DNA of 64,000 nt, from assembly GCF_001886815.1 (NCBI RefSeq), contig NZ_CP018099.1, positions 1,052,501-1,116,500 on the forward strand, given 5' to 3'. Below are positions 52,251 to 60,066 of this stretch, piece after piece. The DNA is from Caldithrix abyssi DSM 13497. Lineage in GTDB: Bacteria > Calditrichota > Calditrichia > Calditrichales > Calditrichaceae. Position numbers and translations under genes: made by a program. Below the pieces are notes generated by a model. That model did no database searches, was not told the origin of the DNA, and worked only from the letters and a program-made list of their open reading frames with translations. Position 1 is the stretch's first letter, and each line of letters begins with the position of its first letter.

Positions 52251-55055
52251 ATGGATAAAGGTGCTCATTTCTATAAATGTGATTTTCAAGTTCATACACC
52301 AAGAGACATAAATTGGGTTGGTGATAGACCAGTATCAGAAGAAGATAGAAAAGCATATGCGGATGAATTTGTAAGAAAATGTAGAGAATTAGGAATAAAT
52401 GCAGTTGCAATAACTGATCATCATGATTTTGGGTTTTATCCATACATAAAAAAGGCTGCAGATAACGAATTAGATGATTTGGGTAATCCAATTCCAGAAG
52501 AGGATAAATTAGTTGTTTTCCCGGGGCTTGAGCTTACTTTATCTACTCCACCTTGTCAAGCAATTTTAATTATTGATGAAGAATATCCAATTAATGCTTT
52601 AGAGCAAATTTTGCATTTATTAGGTATCACTCCCAATTCTTCGGAAGATCCAACAACAGTGGAAACCGCTCCAATAACGAATACGTTAGTAAATGGTTTT
52701 CAAGAACTTTATGATAAACTAAATTCTATTGATTTGCTTAAAAATAGATTTATTGTTTTCCCGAATGTTAGCGAAGGTGGAAGACATACTCTACTTAGAG
52801 CAGGAAACTCGGAACAATATAAAAAAATGCCTTGTGTCGGTGGCTATGTAGATGGTTCTTTATCTCAATTAGGTACTGGTAAGCATAATATTATTAATGG
52901 GAAAGCAAGAGAATGGGGTTTTAAAAGTATTGCTGTATTCCAAACATCTGATAACCGCCATAGAGACTTTCGATTACTTGGTCAACATACTACATGGGTA
53001 AAATGGGCAGAACCAACGGCAGAGGCTCTTAGACAAGCTTGTTTGGCGAAAGAATCAAGATTATCTCAGGAGATTCCAGAGCTTCCCCAAATATTTATCA
53101 CTCAAATTGATGTTACAAATTCGAAGTTTTTGGGTTCGTTCTCTATCAAATTTAATCAGCAATATAACGCAATAATTGGTGGGCGTGGAACGGGTAAGTC
53201 CACAATACTAGAATATTTAAGATGGGGATTATGTGATCAAACCCCTTCCAGTTATGAAGAAGAGCAATCAGAAATAGAAAAAAGAAGACAAAACTTTATT
53301 AAAAAAACCTTGATCCTTTTTTCTGGTGAAGTAAGGATTACATTTAATTTAAATGGTATCAATCATATAATAAAAAGGAATTCTGTTAATAATGAAATAA
53401 AATTGAAAATAGGTGCTTCCGATTTTGAATTAGTAACAGAAGAAGATATAAGAAAATTATTACCTATTCAAGCATACAGTCAAAAGCAATTAAGTAGTGT
53501 TGGAATTAAGACAAAAGAATTAAAGCGTTTTATAGAACAACCAATTTCCAATCAACTCAATCAAATCAAATTGAAATTATATGATAATGCTAAGAAAACT
53601 ACAAAATCATATAATGATTTAATTAGAAAAAAACAGATTCAATATGAACTGGAACAAATTAGTCTTGAAATCAAATCGCTTACTAGTCAAGTAGAAAATT
53701 TGAGGAAGTCTTTAACAGGTGTTTCAGAAAAAGACAAAAAAATAATTGCTAAAAAACCAAAATATGATGCTGAAGAAAATATATTGGATAAAGTCAAGAA
53801 TGAAATATCAATTATTTCAGACAAAATAGACGAACTTTTAATATCTCTTTCTAAATATCCTGAAGAGTTTCCTAAAGATATCGAATTTGAAAACAAAGAA
53901 TTGATGCAACAAATTGAGAATCTAGTATTAAGAAAATTTGAAGAAATAAAAGGAATTGCAAAAAAATTAAAGGATTCATTGACTGAAGAAAATTTAAAAA
54001 ACTTAAATAATCTGTTCATTGAATGGCAAAATCTCAAATCTAAATTTGAAACCAATTATGAAGCTGCAAAGGGAAGGACTTCTTCAAATCGGTCACAATT
54101 AGAAGAAATTAAAAGGTTAGAGTCAAGACTTCAGGACTTGTCAATATCTGTTAACGAAAGAAATTCTATTTTGAAAGAAATTGGTAATCCTGAGTTAGAA
54201 TTTGAAAAGTTCCGTGAAGAATGGCTTCAGTTACATAAGGAAAAAATTGATCTTTTAAATAATCAAGCTCAGAAATTTGCTCAATTATCTAATGGACTTA
54301 TTAGAGCTTATATTTCTAAAGGAATAGATATTCATTCAATCAAAGAAAGTTTGAATACTGCTTTTAATAAAACAAGGATACGGGAAGATAGAGTTCAGGC
54401 AATTTGTGATTACATAATGGAAAATGAAAATCCGTTAAACATTTGGTATGAAATATTAAATGAACTTAGAATTCTTGCTGAATTACAATTTTCAGAAGAA
54501 AAAAATATTGAAATTCCTGAAGTTAATCATTTATCTTCTTGTGGTTTTAATCAGAAGAATATAAAAAAAATAATTGAATTATTTACTCCTGAAAAATGGA
54601 TATCTATAGCTGCTAGTGAAATAGAGTTTAGCCCTAACTTTCAATATTGTACTAATAATCAATTAGGTGACATAATTCCTTTTTCAGAAGCATCTGCCGG
54701 TCAACAAGCTACAGCATTACTAACTGTACTTTTAAATCAATCTGGTACACCTTTAATTATTGATCAACCTGAAGATGACATAGATAATAAAGCAATTGGT
54801 GAAATTATTGATAATATTTGGACGGCAAAGCAAAAACGGCAATTAATCTTCTCAAGCCATAATGCAAATTTAGTAGTTAATGGTGACGCAGAGCTGGTTA
54901 TTTGTTGTGATTATAGAGATACCAGTAGCCAAACAAGGGGAATTATAAAAGCTGAAGGAGCTATTGATTCTACCATTATAAGAAATGAGATTACATCAGT
55001 TATGGAAGGCGGTGAAAAGGCATTTCGATTAAGGAAAGAAAAGTATGGGTTCTAA
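52251..55055 (+). CDS. PHP-domain plus SMC-like ATPase, TrlF-like
   Basis: 934 residues. N-terminal PHP metal-binding phosphoesterase pattern: 'DFQVHTPRD' and 'AITDHHDFGF' near residues 9-60. An AAA/ABC-type ATPase follows, with Walker A 'GGRGTGKST' at 310-318, long coiled coils at about 440-700, signature-like 'ASAGQQA' near 814-820, Walker B and catalytic Glu in 'LIIDQPEDD' (835-843) and a 'SSHNANLV' H-loop. The family resembles TrlF-type ATPases, some linked to defence. Markedly more AT-rich than the core genes. It lies alone in a 2.9-kb cassette between attC sites a and b, unusually large for a cassette. Confidence 0.87.
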   Translation: MDKGAHFYKCDFQVHTPRDINWVGDRPVSEEDRKAYADEFVRKCRELGINAVAITDHHDFGFYPYIKKAADNELDDLGNPIPEEDKLVVFPGLELTLSTPPCQAILIIDEEYPINALEQILHLLGITPNSSEDPTTVETAPITNTLVNGFQELYDKLNSIDLLKNRFIVFPNVSEGGRHTLLRAGNSEQYKKMPCVGGYVDGSLSQLGTGKHNIINGKAREWGFKSIAVFQTSDNRHRDFRLLGQHTTWVKWAEPTAEALRQACLAKESRLSQEIPELPQIFITQIDVTNSKFLGSFSIKFNQQYNAIIGGRGTGKSTILEYLRWGLCDQTPSSYEEEQSEIEKRRQNFIKKTLILFSGEVRITFNLNGINHIIKRNSVNNEIKLKIGASDFELVTEEDIRKLLPIQAYSQKQLSSVGIKTKELKRFIEQPISNQLNQIKLKLYDNAKKTTKSYNDLIRKKQIQYELEQISLEIKSLTSQVENLRKSLTGVSEKDKKIIAKKPKYDAEENILDKVKNEISIISDKIDELLISLSKYPEEFPKDIEFENKELMQQIENLVLRKFEEIKGIAKKLKDSLTEENLKNLNNLFIEWQNLKSKFETNYEAAKGRTSSNRSQLEEIKRLESRLQDLSISVNERNSILKEIGNPELEFEKFREEWLQLHKEKIDLLNNQAQKFAQLSNGLIRAYISKGIDIHSIKESLNTAFNKTRIREDRVQAICDYIMENENPLNIWYEILNELRILAELQFSEEKNIEIPEVNHLSSCGFNQKNIKKIIELFTPEKWISIAASEIEFSPNFQYCTNNQLGDIIPFSEASAGQQATALLTVLLNQSGTPLIIDQPEDDIDNKAIGEIIDNIWTAKQKRQLIFSSHNANLVVNGDAELVICCDYRDTSSQTRGIIKAEGAIDSTIIRNEITSVMEGGEKAFRLRKEKYGF

Positions 55056-55064
55056 AAATTTATC

Positions 55065-55137
55065 ACATAACAAATCGCTCCACCTGACCGCTATTCCGCT
55101 GGCGCTCCATAGCGGCTGGTTAGCTCTTTCGTTAAAC
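55065..55137 (+). repeat. attC site b, 73 bp
   Basis: Left core acataac (55065-55071), 'tgaccgctat' pairing with 'atagcggctggtta' through a perfect 7-bp inner stem, right core gttaaac (55131-55137). It begins 9 bases after the TrlF-like stop codon. Confidence 0.88.
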
Positions 55138-55415
55138 GTACATATTTGCCTTTATGGTCGCGGCAACTTAGAGGAAGTGAAAAGCCTTTTTTGTTAAGAT
55201 CAAATAACGGCATGTAAGCGCGGCAAAAAGTCCATTGAGTTGAAATAGCTTTTTTTATTTAAGGTGTGGTCTTTTTGCCTTGATCTAAATACGTTGTAAA
55301 AAAATAGCGTTGCTGCTTGCCTGGCGCAGGTTTGTTTGGTATTTTGTAGTAAAGTTAGTTAACGTAATTTGTTCAGGCGTTTAACAGGTCGCTTAATGTT
55401 AATTGAAATTTTGGG
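55138..55415. other. non-coding part of cassette 2 with possible attC remnants
   Basis: No gene was seen in about 280 bases. 'gtttaacaggtcgcttaa' at 55380-55397 closely matches the left half of attC g ('gtgtaaccggtcgcttaa'), and 'ggcgcaggtt' at 55323-55332 matches part of its right half. These look like pieces of a broken attC, suggesting a lost cassette. Confidence 0.45.
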
Positions 55416-55444
55416 TTGATAATTTGTTGGGAGTTGGATAGATT
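55416..55444 (+). promoter_or_regulatory. sigma70-like promoter for the toxin-antitoxin cassette
   Basis: ttgata (55416-55421), 17-base spacer, tagatt (55439-55444), 40 bases ahead of the antitoxin start. Cassettes with toxin-antitoxin genes commonly carry their own promoter. Confidence 0.5.
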
Positions 55445-55484
55445 GGATATAGATGTGTAATAAAGATAAAAGGAGATATGTAGT

Positions 55485-55670
55485 ATGTCGAATGTAAAAG
55501 AAGTAATGAAAAAAATTATCCAAGAACAGCCCGATGATGCATCATACGAAGAGATAATGCGCGAACTTGCTTTTGAGGGAATGATTGAACGAGGATTAGA
55601 AGATTCACGTAAGGGCAGAGTGATCAGTAATGATGAAATGGAGCAGCGCATTCGTTCATGGCACAAATAA
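55485..55670 (+). CDS. probable antitoxin of a ParE/RelE-type module
   Basis: 61 residues, acidic at the start ('VKEVMKKIIQEQPDDASYEEIMRELAF') and rich in charged residues later ('GRVISNDEMEQRIRSWHK'). No clear DNA-binding motif could be named. It overlaps the toxin start by 13 bases, which is the main evidence for its role. Ribosome binding site 'aaaggaga'. Confidence 0.82.
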   Translation: MSNVKEVMKKIIQEQPDDASYEEIMRELAFEGMIERGLEDSRKGRVISNDEMEQRIRSWHK

Positions 55671-55963
55671 GATGGACACCAGAAGCCGAAAGATGGTTGA
55701 GAGAGATTTATAACTATATTGCCCAGGACAATGGAAGCGCTGCACAGAGAGTTGTAACGGGGATTTATAAAAAAGCACAAATCCTTAAAGATTTCCCTGA
55801 GATTGGTTATAAGCACAGATCTGAGCCCGAAGGAGATATAAGAATCCTTCTGTATGGGCATTATCGTATCGCATATCTCGTTAGAGAAAATGAGGTGATT
55901 GATATTTTGGGAGTGTTCCATGGTGCAATGGATATAGATAGATATCTAAAGATTCTGGCCTAA
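55658..55963 (+). CDS. RelE/ParE-family toxin
   Basis: 101 residues. The family pattern is visible: 'IRWTPEAERWLREIYNYIAQDNGSAAQRVVTGIYKKAQIL', then 'PEIGYKHRSEPEGDIRILLYGHYRIAYLV' and 'VIDILGVFHGAMD'. RelE members cut mRNA on the ribosome and ParE members inhibit gyrase; which one applies is not readable. Located downstream of its antitoxin in cassette 2, with attC c starting at the stop codon. Confidence 0.9.
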   Translation: MAQIRWTPEAERWLREIYNYIAQDNGSAAQRVVTGIYKKAQILKDFPEIGYKHRSEPEGDIRILLYGHYRIAYLVRENEVIDILGVFHGAMDIDRYLKILA

Positions 55964-56016
55964 TAACTCATTCCAGAGGACGGCGTAAACGCCGCCGCTG
56001 AATTCAAGCGTTGTGC
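55961..56016 (+). repeat. attC site c, 56 bp
   Basis: Left core taataac (55961-55967, overlapping the toxin stop codon), inner hairpin ggcg/cgcc, 'ctgaattcaagc' and right core gttgtgc (56010-56016). The inner sequence is close to well-known attC sites such as those of aad cassettes. Confidence 0.9.
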
Positions 56017-56064
56017 ACCTCAGGAAAATTTGCTATTCACAAAATATTTTAGCATTTTTGATAT

Positions 56065-56364
56065 ATGAAAAACGACTTGAAAAATATTAGAACCAAATTG
56101 CGCAAAGAATTGCCCAAGCTACGTTCAGAGTTTTACGTAAACTCTCTGGAAATATTTGGTTCTTTCGTTCGTAATGAGCAGACGGCAGATAGTGATTTGG
56201 ATATTTTAGTTACTTTTTCTCAAGCGCCTTCATTATTTAAGTTTATTGAATTGGAAGAATATTTGAGCGGAATACTTGGCATAAAGGTCGATTTAGTAAT
56301 GAAGAGCTCATTAAAACCCCATATTGGCAAAAGAATAATTTCAGAAGCCAAATCGATATTATGA
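56065..56364 (+). CDS. MntA-type minimal nucleotidyltransferase (antitoxin)
   Basis: 99 residues. 'LEIFGSFVRNEQTADSDLDILVTF' holds the GS motif and the two Asp (SDLD) of a minimal nucleotidyltransferase, with a third acidic residue in 'KVDLVM'. MntA antitoxins AMPylate the partner HepT. Overlaps the next gene by four bases (ATGA). Confidence 0.92.
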   Translation: MKNDLKNIRTKLRKELPKLRSEFYVNSLEIFGSFVRNEQTADSDLDILVTFSQAPSLFKFIELEEYLSGILGIKVDLVMKSSLKPHIGKRIISEAKSIL

Positions 56365-56714
56365 AAGATAAAGATAGAATAATCCTTGACTATTTAAATG
56401 ATATATTAGATTCTATAATTAAGATAAAGTCCTTCCTTAAAGATGTTGATTATCCCATTTTTCAAAAAGATGTAAAAACTCAATACGCCGTTATTAGAGC
56501 ATTAGAGATTATTGGTGAAGCATCCAAGAAAATCCCACAAGAAGTAAAAGATAATTATTCATGGATACCCTGGCGTTTTATGGCCGGGATGCGCGATAAA
56601 TTAATCCATGATTATTTTGGTATAGATATTCAGGTAATTTGGAATACCGCTACTAAAGATATTTTAAAATTAGAAGAAGAAATAAAAAATATGGTTTCTT
56701 CTTATTTGAAATAA
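56361..56714 (+). CDS. HepT-type HEPN ribonuclease toxin
   Basis: 117 residues, all helical. HEPN catalytic motif Rx4H in 'GMRDKLIHDYFGI', followed by the Tyr that MntA usually modifies. Preceded by 'ALEIIGEASKKIPQEVK' typical of the DUF86 family. Forms a toxin-antitoxin pair with the gene before it, together filling cassette 3. Confidence 0.92.
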   Translation: MKDKDRIILDYLNDILDSIIKIKSFLKDVDYPIFQKDVKTQYAVIRALEIIGEASKKIPQEVKDNYSWIPWRFMAGMRDKLIHDYFGIDIQVIWNTATKDILKLEEEIKNMVSSYLK

Positions 56715-56735
56715 TCTCTAAGAGTGGTAGGCGGG

Positions 56736-56837
56736 GCACAACACGCCAATCAAGCCGACAAAAAAACACATCTGGTCTTTTGGAATTTGGCAAATTTATT
56801 AAGTGTTTTTTTGCGGCTTATCGGCAGGCCGTTAAAC
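56736..56837 (+). repeat. attC site d, 102 bp
   Basis: Left core gcacaac (56736-56742), 'caagccg' pairing with 'cggctta', right core gttaaac (56831-56837). It lies 21 bases after the HepT stop and 23 before the next start codon. Confidence 0.85.
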
Positions 56838-56860
56838 GCTTGAAGGATTAAAAGCTGATT

Positions 56861-57700
56861 ATGTTAGCTAAAATCGTTGAGAGTTATAAATCTTTCTTAA
56901 GTGTGAAGTATGAGTCCCATTACAAACTATTCTGTAACCGTTTGGGGGACAAACCAGAGGGCGCAAGAGCTGAGGCCGTGACATTCTCTTGGCTTAGGTC
57001 TCAGTTTGAAGAAGTGACTATTGCAGAAGACGTTGTAACGGGAGGTGCCGACTTTCTCTGCGTATCAGGAAATGACAAAATCATAGTGGAAGTTACGTGT
57101 GCTGAAAGTGAAGCGGTCTCTACTCAGTCATATTTGCCCAATCGCGTTCCAGAGAACGGTTCTGGAGGTTCATTCAGGATGATTACACACAAGTTGAGAA
57201 CAAAAGCGTCTGAAAAAGCGTCTCAATTGTCGGACTACAGAATGCCCCGGGTACTGGCGATCACCTGCGAACATGTTGCTGCTGACGTCCTGTTAGGACC
57301 ACTCGGAGCCGAAATGTTACTTACAAGCGATCCAAAGATACGCGTACCGATAGCCACTGGAAAATCCATCGACGAGAGAATTTATATGACAACGGATTTA
57401 AAAGATTCTGTTTTTTTTAGGTTCAATAAAGGAACTGTTGAACCATGTAGACAAAGCATATCCGCCATATTCTTGATCAGTATTTTGGCAGACAAGTTGT
57501 TAGTCGTTGGCATTCTCCATCCTCAACCGCGGCACGTACTTACTATCAGCATGTTGCCTTTGGTACCATTTTTACGAATAAAAAAATGGCCTCCAGAAAA
57601 CCATAGGATTGAAACTGAATGGGTTATTCATAGCCCTAAACCGGCTGCGTTTTATCACCAGGAAATAACTTTTAATGAAAAGGAATTGCGAAGCATATAA
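56861..57700 (+). CDS. hypothetical protein with a possible PD-(D/E)xK nuclease-like core
   Basis: 279 residues. Not confidently recognised. Residues 33-80 contain 'EGARAEAVTFSWLRSQF', then 'VVTGGADFLCVSGNDKIIVEVTC', a pattern of an upstream Glu, Asp64 and Glu77 that recalls restriction-type nucleases, but the usual Lys is replaced by Thr79. GC content is higher than in the neighbouring cassettes, suggesting a separate origin. The only gene in cassette 4. Confidence 0.72.
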   Translation: MLAKIVESYKSFLSVKYESHYKLFCNRLGDKPEGARAEAVTFSWLRSQFEEVTIAEDVVTGGADFLCVSGNDKIIVEVTCAESEAVSTQSYLPNRVPENGSGGSFRMITHKLRTKASEKASQLSDYRMPRVLAITCEHVAADVLLGPLGAEMLLTSDPKIRVPIATGKSIDERIYMTTDLKDSVFFRFNKGTVEPCRQSISAIFLISILADKLLVVGILHPQPRHVLTISMLPLVPFLRIKKWPPENHRIETEWVIHSPKPAAFYHQEITFNEKELRSI

Positions 57701-57754
57701 CCATGCAAATGCAGCCTACGCTAGAATCCGCGCGGTTGATTTGCTCCGTTATAC
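57695..57754 (+). repeat. attC site e, 60 bp
   Basis: Left core atataac (57695-57701, overlapping the upstream stop codon) and right core gttatac (57748-57754) are inverse matches with one difference; 'aatgcagcc' and 'ggttgatttgctcc' are the inner boxes. Its position shows that the in-frame ATG at 57675 cannot be the native start of the next gene. Confidence 0.9.
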
Positions 57755-57773
57755 AATATATGAGGGTAATAAT

Positions 57774-58538
57774 ATGAATCCAACAATATCAAGATTTTTA
57801 AAAGATTGCTACAAAAATTATATTCCCTCAATTCGAATAGATGTTCCTGAATTTCCAGAAAAGTATTTTTATCCTGGTGGTAATCCGGTAAGACCTGTTT
57901 TGCCTGTTCAGATAGCACAAAATAAAATAATGATTATAGGTGCTTTCCCTTCGGCAAGATTTGAAAGAAGGAATGGTAAATTAATACCAATTGCAGATAA
58001 TTTATCTCCGTTCAGTGAAGAAAAATATTTTGATGGAAGAGAAATAAGAACACAAGCTTCTCGAGAAAGTCTTAATAAAAACTATTTTCCTCAATTGGGG
58101 ATTGAGCTAAATGATTTATGGATTACTGATTTAGTTAAAATATATTTATTTCCTAAAAAACACATTAAAAATTGTCGAGAAATATCACCTCATATTGAAT
58201 TCGTAAACACTCATAAATTATTTAAAAAAATTGCAAAATCAGAATCGAATATATTTTGGATAAAGAGAGAAATTGAAATTTGCAACCCACAATTTATAAT
58301 TACTCTTGGTGAAGTACCTGCTCGTGTTATTTCTTCAGATTACAAAACAAAAAATAAAGAATTATTAAATGGCTCAATAAGAGAAGTTTATCTTAATAAA
58401 AAATATAAAATTTCACATTTAGCCCATCCGGAAATCCGAAGAATAAATAAAGATTGGGATGAAATCACTAAAAATGCAATAAAGAATTTAGCCAATAAAA
58501 TCAAAAAATTAGATTTGTCTAAGCATGGTAGCGTATAA
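57774..58538 (+). CDS. uracil-DNA-glycosylase-like superfamily protein
   Basis: 254 residues from ATG 57774 with 'gaggg' upstream. An ORF extends to 57675, but that part lies in the previous cassette and attC e. 'KIMIIGAFPSARFERRNGKL' fits motif A (GxxP) of UDG-like folds and 'ISHLAHPEIRR' fits the motif B His region; the middle has 'LNDLWITDLVKIYLFPKK'. Could be a DNA-repair or nucleotide-processing enzyme, or a defence component; activity is unproven. AT-rich. Sole gene in cassette 5. Confidence 0.72.
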   Translation: MNPTISRFLKDCYKNYIPSIRIDVPEFPEKYFYPGGNPVRPVLPVQIAQNKIMIIGAFPSARFERRNGKLIPIADNLSPFSEEKYFDGREIRTQASRESLNKNYFPQLGIELNDLWITDLVKIYLFPKKHIKNCREISPHIEFVNTHKLFKKIAKSESNIFWIKREIEICNPQFIITLGEVPARVISSDYKTKNKELLNGSIREVYLNKKYKISHLAHPEIRRINKDWDEITKNAIKNLANKIKKLDLSKHGSV

Positions 58539-58633
58539 CCTGCGGTTTAAGTTTGACGCGAGAACGCATCAGGTTTTTTGCAATTTGGAAATTTTTAAAC
58601 GTGCTCGTGCTGCTTAACCGCAATCCGTTACAC
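58533..58633 (+). repeat. attC site f, 101 bp
   Basis: Left core gtataac (58533-58539, overlapping the stop codon), 'gcggtttaag' pairing with 'cttaaccgc', right core gttacac (58627-58633). Confidence 0.9.
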
Positions 58634-58669
58634 CGTTAAAATAATATCTCATCCGTTTGTGGCATATTC

Positions 58670-58698
58670 TTGTAAATTGAATTGGTTTAAATTATACT
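58670..58698 (+). promoter_or_regulatory. sigma70-like promoter inside cassette 6
   Basis: ttgtaa (58670-58675), 17-base spacer, tatact (58693-58698), 23 bases before the small antitoxin-like gene. A good match to the consensus for a cassette-borne promoter. Confidence 0.6.
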
Positions 58699-58721
58699 AT
58701 AGATAAAACAAGGATTAAAAA

Positions 58722-58970
58722 ATGAGCGTTAAAGAAATAAACCAAAAAATAAAAAAGGTTCCGCCTCATTTAATCCCTGAAATAATGGATTTTATAGATT
58801 TTTTAATCAATAAATATAGTAAATCGCCTAAAAAGAAGAAACCATTTAAATTTACCTGGCAAGGTGGTTTGGCCGAAATATCTAAAAAATATACTTCTGT
58901 TGAATTACAACATAAAGTAATGGACGCTGATTTTAAGAAGGTGAAGCATACTAAAGTTGAATTTTTATAA
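58722..58970 (+). CDS. DUF2281-type antitoxin-like protein, no toxin partner
   Basis: 82 residues. 'VPPHLIPEIMDFIDFLINKY' then a lysine run and 'FKFTWQGGLAEISKKYTSVELQHKV', the pattern of DUF2281 proteins that usually act as antitoxins to PIN-domain toxins. No toxin gene follows; attC g begins five bases after the stop. Confidence 0.82.
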   Translation: MSVKEINQKIKKVPPHLIPEIMDFIDFLINKYSKSPKKKKPFKFTWQGGLAEISKKYTSVELQHKVMDADFKKVKHTKVEFL

Positions 58971-58974
58971 TTCG

Positions 58975-59103
58975 GTGTAACCGGTCGCTTAACCACACGC
59001 CTTCAATCGGCGGCGATTTGGCAGGTTGGTTTAGTTGTGCGCTGCCCTTCTGGTCGGAAAGTATGGTAAAATAATTTTGGCGCAGGTTAGCTTAACGTTA
59101 TAC
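58975..59103 (+). repeat. attC site g, 129 bp, sister of site a
   Basis: Left core gtgtaac (58975-58981), 'cggtcgcttaacc', right part 'ggttagcttaac' and right core gttatac (59097-59103). It matches site a across about 100 inner bases, with equal length. Long VCR-like form. Confidence 0.92.
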
Positions 59104-59125
59104 TCTTTATATAAAGGGATATATT

Positions 59126-59911
59126 ATGCAAGGTAGAAATATTTTTACTTCCTCTGAAATTAACTATATAAAAGATTTACTTCGTCAAAAATCTCAAACT
59201 TCTAGATCAGCTCAAAAATCTATAAGGTCAAAATTAAGGAAAATTGGTTTCTATATTTCTGATTTTGACCAATCTCAATCAGGATTTACAGAAGCAGATT
59301 TTAACCTTTTAATTAAAAAAGGTTATATAAAAATAAAAGAATCAAATGAAAGTACAGATATACAAAGAAACCTTTCAACTGTATCTGATAATTCTAAAAA
59401 TTTTGATGAAATACGTAATTTACATAAACCAGAAAAAGTAAATGTTTTATATATCGGGGAATCTCCACCTTCTGGTGGCACTTTTTTCTATTTGGCAAAT
59501 TCTAATTTATTTTTTTGTATAAAATCAGCATTTGAAGAATCTTATTCTCATGAATTTAGTAATTTAGAATTTCTTGATTTTTTCAAAAATTGTAAATGCT
59601 ATTTAGATGATTTATGCCTTGTCCCAATAAATAATAAAACTGATTTTGAAAGAGAACAATTAAGAAAAGAAGGAATATCTCAATTATCGATAAGAATTAA
59701 TGACTATAATCCAAAAGCAATAATTGTCGTTATGAAGTCACTTGAAATGTATGTTAAACAGGCAATAAAGCTAGCAGGTGTAAAACTTCAATATTTTAAT
59801 ACTACTTCTTTTCCTAGCTTTAGTGCAAAGAATAAAAAGAATTGCTTTTTTGAAAATGTAAAAATTATTAATGAATTAATTAAATTAAAAATAATACAAA
59901 ATAACACATAA
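59126..59911 (+). CDS. hypothetical protein with UDG-like C-terminal region
   Basis: 261 residues. N-terminal 90 residues are charged and helical. From residue about 108, 'VNVLYIGESPPSGGTFFYLANS' followed by 'DDLCLVPINN' and 'NPKAIIVVMKSLEMYVKQAI' recalls the GxxPP motif and fold order of uracil-DNA-glycosylase-like proteins, but a motif B His is not obvious. Very AT-rich. Sole gene in cassette 7; the attC that follows is truncated. Confidence 0.65.
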   Translation: MQGRNIFTSSEINYIKDLLRQKSQTSRSAQKSIRSKLRKIGFYISDFDQSQSGFTEADFNLLIKKGYIKIKESNESTDIQRNLSTVSDNSKNFDEIRNLHKPEKVNVLYIGESPPSGGTFFYLANSNLFFCIKSAFEESYSHEFSNLEFLDFFKNCKCYLDDLCLVPINNKTDFEREQLRKEGISQLSIRINDYNPKAIIVVMKSLEMYVKQAIKLAGVKLQYFNTTSFPSFSAKNKKNCFFENVKIINELIKLKIIQNNT

Positions 59912-59983
59912 CGAATAGGCTTCGCACCGGACGCCATTCAATAAATAGCCGCAGGCTCACCTTTTAAAAATTAGCGTCTGGCT
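59906..59983 (+). repeat. truncated attC site h
   Basis: Left core acataac (59906-59912, overlapping the stop codon) and inner stem ccggacgc/gcgtctgg (59927-59934 with 59974-59981) are present. The sequence then departs and no GTT core follows. The right end appears to have been lost where unrelated DNA with a recombinase remnant begins. Confidence 0.7.
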
Positions 59984-60066
59984 GTCCCGATCTTTCTGTC
60001 TTGTCTCAAACCAATAATAACTTAAGAATGATTATTTTTACAATCTTTGGCCTTGTCTATTTTTTT

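Noticed and set aside
55373-55921. 182-codon minus-strand frame opposite the toxin-antitoxin pair
   Set aside because: The plus-strand genes match known families and overlap each other as expected; the antisense has no match in memory and crosses the promoter.
57675-57773. Longer start for the UDG-like gene
   Set aside because: It would begin in the previous cassette and read through attC e.
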